Positions 41,637 through 47,003 of a stretch of DNA of 47,003 nucleotides are shown here, one piece after another. Under the pieces are notes generated by a model. The model was not told the DNA's origin and did not search any database. It worked only from the letters and a program-made list of their open reading frames with translations. Made by a program: the position numbers and the translations under genes. The first letter of the stretch is position 1, and each line of letters begins with the position of its first letter. The DNA is from an uncultured Eubacteriales bacterium (GTDB taxonomy: Bacteria; Bacillota; Clostridia; Christensenellales; Aristaeellaceae). The stretch covers positions 1-47,003 of the forward strand of contig CADBNW010000043.1 of NCBI GenBank assembly GCA_902796025.1, given 5' to 3'.

Positions 41637-42332
41637 TCATTTCTGTCCATAATAGGCGTTCGGGCCGTGCTTTCTCAGAAAGTGCTTATCCTGTATCCAG
41701 TGTGGCAGCTCGATCGCTTCGGGATTGATCCGGTAAGTCAGCAGCGCCATTTTTGCCGTTTCTTCCAGTACAGCCGCGTTATATACGGATTTGGCCGCGT
41801 CCTTGCCCCAGGTGAAGGGGCCGTGGCCGCGCACGAGTACGGCGGGCGTGTGCATCGGGTCGCGGCCCTTAAACGCTTCCGCGATGACCTTGCCCGTTTC
41901 GGCCTCATAGGCGCGTTCGGTTTCCTCGGGATCCACATATCGCGTACAGGGTACGCATCCCCTGAAGCCGTCCGCGTGCGTCGTCCCCATGCAGGGAATG
42001 TCTTTGCCGGCCTGCGCCCAGGCCGTGGCGTACGTCGAATGGGTATGCGTTATGCCGCCCAGCGCCGGGAAGGCGCGGTAAAGGTACAAATGTGTGGGCG
42101 TATCGGACGACGGATTCAGCGCGCCTTCCTCGATCGTTTTCCCGTCTTCGAGGTCGATAAGGACGATCTGCTCCCACGTCATGTCGTCGTAGGACACGCC
42201 GCTGGGCTTGATCGCCACGACGCCTTTATCCCTGTCAATGCCGCTGACATTGCCCCAGGTATAGATCACCAGGCCCCGCCTGACCAGTTCAAGATTGGCG
42301 GCGAATACATCCTTTTTGAGCTGTTCAAACAT
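41637..42332 (-). CDS. araD: L-ribulose-5-phosphate 4-epimerase (copy 2)
   Basis: Second AraD paralogue (231 aa). Zinc ligands H96 and H98 (THTHST) and the VRGHGPF His are all present, as is NPSSDTPTH. I chose the ATG at 42330-42332 (MFEQLKKDVF), aligning with copy 1; the 40 residues encoded upstream look untranslated. The SD is a modest GGGGGA. It is close to copy 1 in sequence yet stands in a different setting, single-gene beside DegV. The actual sugar could be a different pentulose phosphate. Confidence 0.92.
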   Translation of the reverse strand: MFEQLKKDVFAANLELVRRGLVIYTWGNVSGIDRDKGVVAIKPSGVSYDDMTWEQIVLIDLEDGKTIEEGALNPSSDTPTHLYLYRAFPALGGITHTHSTYATAWAQAGKDIPCMGTTHADGFRGCVPCTRYVDPEETERAYEAETGKVIAEAFKGRDPMHTPAVLVRGHGPFTWGKDAAKSVYNAAVLEETAKMALLTYRINPEAIELPHWIQDKHFLRKHGPNAYYGQK

Positions 42333-42428
42333 GGTTTTATTCCCCCATCGGTTTATTGTCAGTCCTATTTTATACCACGTCCGAGACATTGTAAAGAAGT
42401 GAACGCGGCGGCATAACAGAAAAACAAT

Positions 42429-42457
42429 TTGACATTGCCCCGGCGCGGGCATAGAAT
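42429..42457 (+). promoter_or_regulatory. Promoter of the riboswitch-controlled thiT
   Basis: Perfect TTGACA (42429-42434), a 17-base spacer and TAGAAT (42452-42457). Transcription would start a few bases before the riboswitch P1 stem. Confidence 0.85.
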
Positions 42458-42465
42458 ATTATCGT

Positions 42466-42551
42466 CCGCTGGGGGCGCCGTTTGGCTGAGATGGACATAT
42501 TTGTCCTGTCCCTTGGAACCTGATGTGGATCATCCCACCGGAGGGAAGCGG
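42466..42551 (+). ncRNA. TPP (THI-box) riboswitch
   Basis: The conserved cores are present: GGCTGAGA (42484-42491), CCTTGGAACCTGAT (42511-42524) and GAGGGAAG (42541-42548), with P1 formed by ccgct (42466-42470) and agcgg (42547-42551). It binds thiamine pyrophosphate and here precedes a terminator and a thiamine transporter gene, so high TPP should stop transcription. Confidence 0.95.
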
Positions 42552-42595
42552 CGCAGGGCTGAAAGCCTTGTGGCTGACGCTCTTTACGCCTGTTT

Positions 42596-42632
42596 CCCGC
42601 CTGTGTCATTCTGACGCAAGCGGGTTCTTTTT
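42596..42632 (+). terminator. Riboswitch expression-platform terminator
   Basis: cccgc-c-tgtgtca pairs with tgacgca-a-gcggg (42596-42624, one G-U pair and one internal mismatch), followed by ttcttttt (42625-42632). It lies between the aptamer and the start codon. Confidence 0.85.
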
Positions 42633-42667
42633 GCGGAAAAACACAAAAGGAAAGGTGGAGTATTCTC

Positions 42668-43804
42668 GTGAAAAGGATCATCGTCGCCGCAGTTTTGATG
42701 CTGTGTCTGCTGACACTGGCCGTCGCGCCCTTCGCCATGGCTGAAGAGGCGGCCACGGCCGTCGAATCCGCCGCCGAGGACGCGGCTGAAACCGTAACCG
42801 AAGCAGCCCAGGACGCGGCCGAAACCGTGACTGAAGCAGCCCAGGACACGGCCGAAACCGTGACTGAAGAGGCGGCCGCCGCTGCCGACGGCGCGGCTGA
42901 AGCCGCCGGTGAAGTTGCCGAAACGGCCGAGGAGGCCGCTGAAGAAGCTGTCGAAGAAGCCGAGGAAGTCAGCGAGGGCTGGTTCAAGCAGGCCTTTGGC
43001 AAAATCTTCGAGGAGCCCTGGTATTCGATCTCGTTCATCCTGCTGCTTCTGGTCGTCGGCTGCTTTGTCTACTTCCAGAAGAGCCACACATGGACTGTGA
43101 TGCGCGCCGTGCTGCTGGCCGCCGTCTTCGCGCTGGGACTGGTGCTGGCCATCATCTCCACGATCCGCGCCCTGGGCGAGAGCGTGGGCGTATTCCCCTA
43201 CATCCTGGCGATCCTCGTGCTTCTCGTCGTCATGGTGGTCGTGCTGATGACCCAGGATAAGAAAGCCTGGAACGCCCGCTCTGTCGCCTACGCCGCCATG
43301 TGCATCGCCACGGCCTATATCCTGTCGCTGATCAAGCTGTTCGAAATGCCCCAGGGCGGTTCGGTCAAGCTGGCGGCCATGCTCCCGCTCGTACTGTACG
43401 CCATGGCCTTCGGCGCGCCCAAGGGTCTGGTCGCGGGCTGCGCGTTCGGCCTGTTCAAGCTGATCAACGATCCGTACATCATTCACCCCGTGCAGCTGCT
43501 GGTGGACTATCCCATGGCCTACGGCGCGGTGGCGCTGTGCTGCCTGGCGGGGCTGATCAAGGTGGACGACCGCTGGAAGCTGCTCATCGCCGTGGTGCTG
43601 GGCTACCTCGGCAAGTACATCATGTCGGTGCTGTCCGGCGTCATCTTCTTCGCCGAGTACGCCGGCGATCAGAATCCGCTGATCTACTCGCTGGTCTACA
43701 ACATCACATACATCATCCCCGAGGCGGCCATCGCGTGCGTCATCACGCTGATCCCCGGCTTTGCGAGGATCCTCAAGGCCATGAAGGCGTCGGCCAAGGC
43801 CTGA
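42668..43804 (+). CDS. thiT: ThiT-like thiamine S component with acidic N-terminal extension
   Basis: The GTG start has AGGTGGAG 7 bases upstream. Residues 1-25 look like a signal peptide (cleavage after AMA). Residues 26-105 are rich in Ala and Glu, with three 11-residue repeats of the DAAETVTEAAQ type. After FEEPWYSISF come three extra hydrophobic segments (about 120-200), and then a ThiT domain (about 205-370) with EMPQGGSVKLAAMLPLVLYA and PYIIHPVQLLVDYPMAYGA, both strong family signatures. Ordinary ThiT is near 190 aa; this one has 378. The riboswitch upstream supports thiamine transport. It should couple to an EcfAAT module such as that at 13-15.5 kb. Confidence 0.87.
   Translation: MKRIIVAAVLMLCLLTLAVAPFAMAEEAATAVESAAEDAAETVTEAAQDAAETVTEAAQDTAETVTEEAAAAADGAAEAAGEVAETAEEAAEEAVEEAEEVSEGWFKQAFGKIFEEPWYSISFILLLLVVGCFVYFQKSHTWTVMRAVLLAAVFALGLVLAIISTIRALGESVGVFPYILAILVLLVVMVVVLMTQDKKAWNARSVAYAAMCIATAYILSLIKLFEMPQGGSVKLAAMLPLVLYAMAFGAPKGLVAGCAFGLFKLINDPYIIHPVQLLVDYPMAYGAVALCCLAGLIKVDDRWKLLIAVVLGYLGKYIMSVLSGVIFFAEYAGDQNPLIYSLVYNITYIIPEAAIACVITLIPGFARILKAMKASAKA
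42779..42877 (+). repeat. Three tandem 33-bp repeats in the thiT extension
   Basis: Copies at 42779-42811, 42812-42844 and 42845-42877 are nearly identical, each encoding D-A/T-A-E-T-V-T-E plus A-A-Q or a variant ending. In-frame tandem units like this can change copy number by slippage. Confidence 0.85.
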
Positions 43805-43820
43805 AAGTCCTGATAAATCG

Positions 43821-43858
43821 GCGCTCCGACCGCATGACGACGGTCGGAGCGCTTGTTT
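43821..43858. terminator. Bidirectional terminator between convergent genes
   Basis: A perfect 12-bp stem (43821-43832 with 43841-43852) with an 8-base loop. The plus exit is ttgttta and the minus exit cgattta, so the plus direction is better. Confidence 0.75.
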
Positions 43859-45008
43859 ATGTCCGTTTGTTTTCGAATTGCTGCTTTATCAGCGCCTTAA
43901 CAAGCCCGATCAGCCCCAGTATCGTTCCCCACCTTATCAGGAAGGCGTAGAAACTGACGGCGGCGTATTCCGGCGTGACATAGCGCACGGGCTGCGCGGC
44001 GGCCTCGAGAAGCTCCCAAAAGCGCGTCCTGATCGAGCCCCAGGATACCAGCTCCTCCGGCACCCATTCCACAAATACGAGCACGGGCCGGGTAAAGAAC
44101 CACATGACCAGCCAGAACAGCCCTGCAAAGGCAGCAATCATTCCCGCGACGGCCAGGAAACGAATGAGCATGTACCACGCAGCCTGACGCGGATAGACGA
44201 TCTTCAGCCTGTCGCGGCATTCGTTATAAAAGCGCACGGTCAGCGCCGTAATCAGCCTGAAGCCGCGATACAGCGCCCACACGGCGACGACCAGGGCAAT
44301 AAGATAAAGCGGCATGCAGGCGCGCATGCGCTCCTTGTACAGCCCGATCAGCGAACCGTTGCCCAGGTAGGCTGTCGCGGACGTGGTCAGAAGTGTCTCA
44401 AAGCCGTTGTCGGTTCCACAGACGGCGCTCAGCACCATCAGCTCCGGTATGAGGCTTTCGTCGCAGCCCAGCGGCAGCCAGGCCGCGTATTCGTCCCGGT
44501 CGCCATACCCCTTTGTGTGCCTGACCGTGCCGGCCAGCGTGTATTCGCTGCCGTTGACGCTCACCTTCTGCCCGATCAGATCGTCCATATCGCCAAACAG
44601 TCTGAAGGCCAGCTTGTCGCTGAGCAGGATATACGGCTCGCGCTGAGAGAGCATATAGGGCGTAAGGATCTCGCCTTTTACCATATCCAGCGCACAGGTC
44701 TGAAACCAGCCCTGTGAAACCATATAAAGTGTGACGCCGTCGCTCAAATTAGTATTGTCCGCAGTCGATACACTTTGCCCCGTCAGATAACCGTGCAGGG
44801 CGATCGGGGCGTCCGTCTCCCCCATTCCGTCACGAATCTCATCGAGTGCGCCATCATAATCGATCTCACCCATCGGGGGCAGAAAGGCGTACTGAATCAG
44901 TCGCGGCGTGCGCGTAAACAGGCTAAAGAGCGCGTAGGCGACCATCAATAGTCCTATGACGGCCAGCGCGCTGAAGGCGCGGCGGCGCGGCGCGGTGTCA
45001 TTCCTCAT
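43857..45008 (-). CDS. MacB-like ABC permease with extracytoplasmic core domain
   Basis: One N-terminal helix (about 13-32) is followed by an extracytoplasmic region (about 35-225) with the MacB periplasmic-core pattern: MVSQGWFQTCALDMVKGE, LLSDKLAFRLFG, LIGQKVSVNG and YTLAGTVRHTKG. Three more helices fill the C-terminal half. This matches FtsX/MacB-type permeases that work with an HlyD/MacA-like adaptor. No ATPase gene adjoins in the window. It overlaps the adaptor gene by 11 bp. Confidence 0.78.
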   Translation of the reverse strand: MRNDTAPRRRAFSALAVIGLLMVAYALFSLFTRTPRLIQYAFLPPMGEIDYDGALDEIRDGMGETDAPIALHGYLTGQSVSTADNTNLSDGVTLYMVSQGWFQTCALDMVKGEILTPYMLSQREPYILLSDKLAFRLFGDMDDLIGQKVSVNGSEYTLAGTVRHTKGYGDRDEYAAWLPLGCDESLIPELMVLSAVCGTDNGFETLLTTSATAYLGNGSLIGLYKERMRACMPLYLIALVVAVWALYRGFRLITALTVRFYNECRDRLKIVYPRQAAWYMLIRFLAVAGMIAAFAGLFWLVMWFFTRPVLVFVEWVPEELVSWGSIRTRFWELLEAAAQPVRYVTPEYAAVSFYAFLIRWGTILGLIGLVKALIKQQFENKRT

Positions 45009-46344
45009 AGGCCATCACCGTGTCGCCTTCGCTCAGCGATCGGTCCTCCATATAGATGATCTGCATGCGCGAAAGGTCGTCGCTGACCGAAACCATCGTG
45101 GACGACTCGTTCAAAACGGTAATCGTCATCTTCTTCACCTTCAGCTGCGTGCCGCCGAAGGTGGAGGACTCGCGCTCGGCATAATAGATGTACCGTTCGT
45201 CGCCGTTGCCCCGCACAGCCGCCGCGTTGATCAGGGACGTGGACTCGCGCGCCTTGATGACCAGGTTGACCTTGACTTCATTCTGCATCATGCTGCTTAG
45301 GCTGCCCAGCGCGTCTATGATGTCGTCATTGATCGCCGCGTCGGCAAACTTCTCACCCGCGCTGCCCAGTGAGAGCGACGTCACGGTCGTTTCGGCCTTG
45401 CCATAATAGCGCGGCGAAGGCACGGACACGACAGTGCCCTCAGATACGGGCTGGGTAAGGCTCGTGATGTCCATGCGAATGACGGGCTTGCCCTTTTCGG
45501 GCGTCATCTTGAGCAGCACCGTATCGGCCGTAGCCGTGCCGCGCTTTTCTACGAGCACCTCGCTGATGTATCCGTCATGCGGCGCGACGATCTCAGCCAC
45601 CGCGCGCGCGGTCATACTGAGCGTGGCCAGCTTATCCTCACACTCGGTCATTTTGTCCTGCTGCTCGCGCTCCTTTTTCAGGTTGTCCCATGTCGTTTCA
45701 TCGATCGCGTAGCGCTGCAGGCTGTCAAGCTCGCTCTCGCGGCGGGTATATTCTTCCTCGGCCACATTCAAAGTCTTATAGGCGTCGGCGAGCGCCTCAC
45801 TGGCGCCCTCGGGAGCCGATGAGGGCATCTGTCTGTCCTCGGGCATCAGGCCCTCCATGGATAAAAGCGTCATGACCTCCACGCGGCTGTCGCGACGCGC
45901 GTCTGAGGCTTTTTCGAGCGCCTCATACGCGTCGGCCCAGGCCTGCTCGTTCTTCGTCAGGCGGATGGCGCCGTTCTTGCGGTGAAGCTCACGCAGCTGC
46001 GCTTCGGCGGATGCGTAATCGTTCTGTATGGACGCGGAGGTCTTGTCGTAGTCCACAATCGTGGCCGTGAAGAGCTTGTCGCCCGCTTTGACCTTCGCGC
46101 CGGGTTTGGCGTACACGCCGGTGATCGTCAGCGTGATATCTTCAGGCAGATCCAGGGAAAACTCCTCTGTATCCGTAAAGACGACCGTGCCGCTCAGCTC
46201 GGTGGTTGATTCGAACTTGCCCTGTTTGGCCGATGTAAACCGCACCCTCGGCGTGGTGATCGTGCGGATGGTCCCGGAAAAGAACATACACAAAGCGACT
46301 ACGACCGCCAGGATGACCATAGCCTTGAGCGCCGCTTTTCTCAT
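44998..46344 (-). CDS. HlyD/MacA-like membrane-fusion adaptor
   Basis: An N-terminal anchor helix (about 7-27) precedes an adaptor layout: a lipoyl/barrel half (VYAKPGAKVKAGDKLFTATI, about 80-100), a long charged helical hairpin (about 105-235), the second lipoyl half (IVAPHDGYISEVLVEKRGTATA, about 258-280) and C-terminal barrel domains. In Gram-positives such proteins serve MacB-type exporters. It begins 11 bp after the sugar-permease stop and overlaps the MacB-like gene. Confidence 0.85.
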   Translation of the reverse strand: MRKAALKAMVILAVVVALCMFFSGTIRTITTPRVRFTSAKQGKFESTTELSGTVVFTDTEEFSLDLPEDITLTITGVYAKPGAKVKAGDKLFTATIVDYDKTSASIQNDYASAEAQLRELHRKNGAIRLTKNEQAWADAYEALEKASDARRDSRVEVMTLLSMEGLMPEDRQMPSSAPEGASEALADAYKTLNVAEEEYTRRESELDSLQRYAIDETTWDNLKKEREQQDKMTECEDKLATLSMTARAVAEIVAPHDGYISEVLVEKRGTATADTVLLKMTPEKGKPVIRMDITSLTQPVSEGTVVSVPSPRYYGKAETTVTSLSLGSAGEKFADAAINDDIIDALGSLSSMMQNEVKVNLVIKARESTSLINAAAVRGNGDERYIYYAERESSTFGGTQLKVKKMTITVLNESSTMVSVSDDLSRMQIIYMEDRSLSEGDTVMAYEE

Positions 46345-46355
46345 CGATGAAACAC

Positions 46356-47003
46356 CTACTTCAGTTCAGATAATTGGATGCCGGAGAGGATATCCTCCTG
46401 GAAGAACAGATACACAAACAGCGCCGGAAGGATATAAAGCGCCGCGCCGGCAAATTCAAAGCCCGTGTTTTCCTTGGCCAGCTGGTTGAACATGGTCGAC
46501 AGGGGCATCAGGTCCTCGCGCATCGTCAGATACGCCAGCGGCTGCTCGACCAGGTTCCAGCAGTCCGCGAAGGACAGTGCCGCCGCCGCGCCAAGGATGG
46601 GCTTGCAGACCGGCAGGACGGTGGACAGATACGTGCGCATCACGCCCGAGCCGTCGATAGCGGCGGCCTCCAGCAGCTCGTTGGGCAGGCCGACCATAAA
46701 CTGCCGTATCAGAAAGATATAAAACGGCGAGAACCACATGGGAATAATCACGGACCATATGGTGTTGAGCAGCCCCATCGTCCTCAGCGTCAGCACGTTT
46801 GGCACCATCGTGACCTGAAACGGCAGAAGCATCAGCATGATGATGACGAAGAAGATCGCGTCGCTTCCCCTGAAGCGGAACTTGCTCAGCGCGAACGCCA
46901 TCGCCGGGATGATGATCGCCTGACCCAGAAGAATCAGCATCGTGTACAGCACGGAATTGCAGAATAGTCTAAGCACCGTGTTGTCGGTGATGAGGATCTG
47001 GTA
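46356..47003 (-). CDS. CUT1 sugar ABC permease (MalG/UgpE type), 5' truncated
   Basis: The frame stays open to base 47003, so the N-terminus lies beyond the window. The visible 216 residues hold about five helices and the EAA loop LEAAAIDGSGVMRTYLSTVLP. The C-terminus ends in FFQEDILSGIQLSELK, similar to MalG/UgpE proteins. It probably belongs to a binding-protein-dependent importer continuing to the right. Two export-type genes follow on the same strand. Confidence 0.9.
   Translation of the reverse strand, partial: YQILITDNTVLRLFCNSVLYTMLILLGQAIIIPAMAFALSKFRFRGSDAIFFVIIMLMLLPFQVTMVPNVLTLRTMGLLNTIWSVIIPMWFSPFYIFLIRQFMVGLPNELLEAAAIDGSGVMRTYLSTVLPVCKPILGAAAALSFADCWNLVEQPLAYLTMREDLMPLSTMFNQLAKENTGFEFAGAALYILPALFVYLFFQEDILSGIQLSELK

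Noticed and set aside
42333-42452. Forty-codon upstream extension of the second araD
   Set aside because: Copy 1 starts at the equivalent of the internal ATG, and the extension overlaps the divergent thiT promoter region and shows no homology to AraD.

Overview
The window looks like a chromosomal piece of a GC-rich Clostridia-type Firmicute, probably a gut lineage near Oscillospirales or Christensenellales. This rests on gene content and not on any marker phylogeny. The indicators are a group II ECF module, ThiT, a minimal SufC/SufB pair, a CbxX/SpoVK-type AAA ATPase, LplB/LplC-type sugar permeases with a separate MsmX-type ATPase, a DUF2232-rplI-dnaB cluster, strong Shine-Dalgarno sites, and sigma-A promoters with 17-base spacers. 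I saw no tRNA, rRNA, CRISPR array, phage gene or transposase.

Layout: (1) 1-8.2 kb holds two giant tandem secreted proteins made of DUF11-like Ig repeats ending in the same duplicated Cys/His helical domain; the first is cut by the window edge. (2) 8.3-10.3 kb holds a eukaryote-like glycogen branching enzyme. (3) 10.4-11.2 kb holds a HepT/MntA toxin-antitoxin cassette between two near-identical terminators. (4) 11.2-15.5 kb (minus) holds ecfA1-ecfA2-ecfT-truA-ybaK-phosphoribosyltransferase. (5) 15.8-19.1 kb (plus) holds a sugar nucleotidyltransferase, a peptidoglycan-binding protein with a dead NlpC/P60-like domain, and a methyltransferase, each overlapping the next. (6) 19.1-24.7 kb (minus) holds secA and then an AAA ATPase-ThiT-AraD operon. 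(7) 24.9-29.0 kb (plus) holds a ROK kinase-GmhA fusion, sufC-sufB and a lipase. (8) 29.1-32.8 kb (minus) holds a sugar ABC importer under a perfect consensus promoter whose first gene has an in-frame amber codon. (9) 33.0-36.2 kb (minus) holds DUF2232-rplI-dnaB behind a structured leader. (10) 36.3-39.2 kb (plus) holds an ABCG-like two-gene transporter with a seven-fold 27-residue repeat inserted in the permease. (11) 39.3-42.3 kb (minus) holds the MsmX-type ATPase, DegV and a second AraD. (12) 42.4-43.8 kb (plus) holds a TPP riboswitch controlling a ThiT with a long acidic N-terminal extension. (13) 43.9-47.0 kb (minus) holds a sugar permease (cut by the edge), an HlyD-like adaptor and a MacB-like permease.

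Several parts plausibly work together. The ECF module at 13-15.5 kb can serve both ThiT proteins, and the MsmX-type ATPase can energise the LplB/LplC importer and the truncated importer at the right edge. The points most worth following are the repeat-bearing ABCG-like permease, the ROK-GmhA fusion lacking its zinc cysteines, the extended riboswitch-controlled ThiT, the paired surface proteins with their shared C-terminal domain, the catalytically dead NlpC/P60 protein and the amber-interrupted permease.
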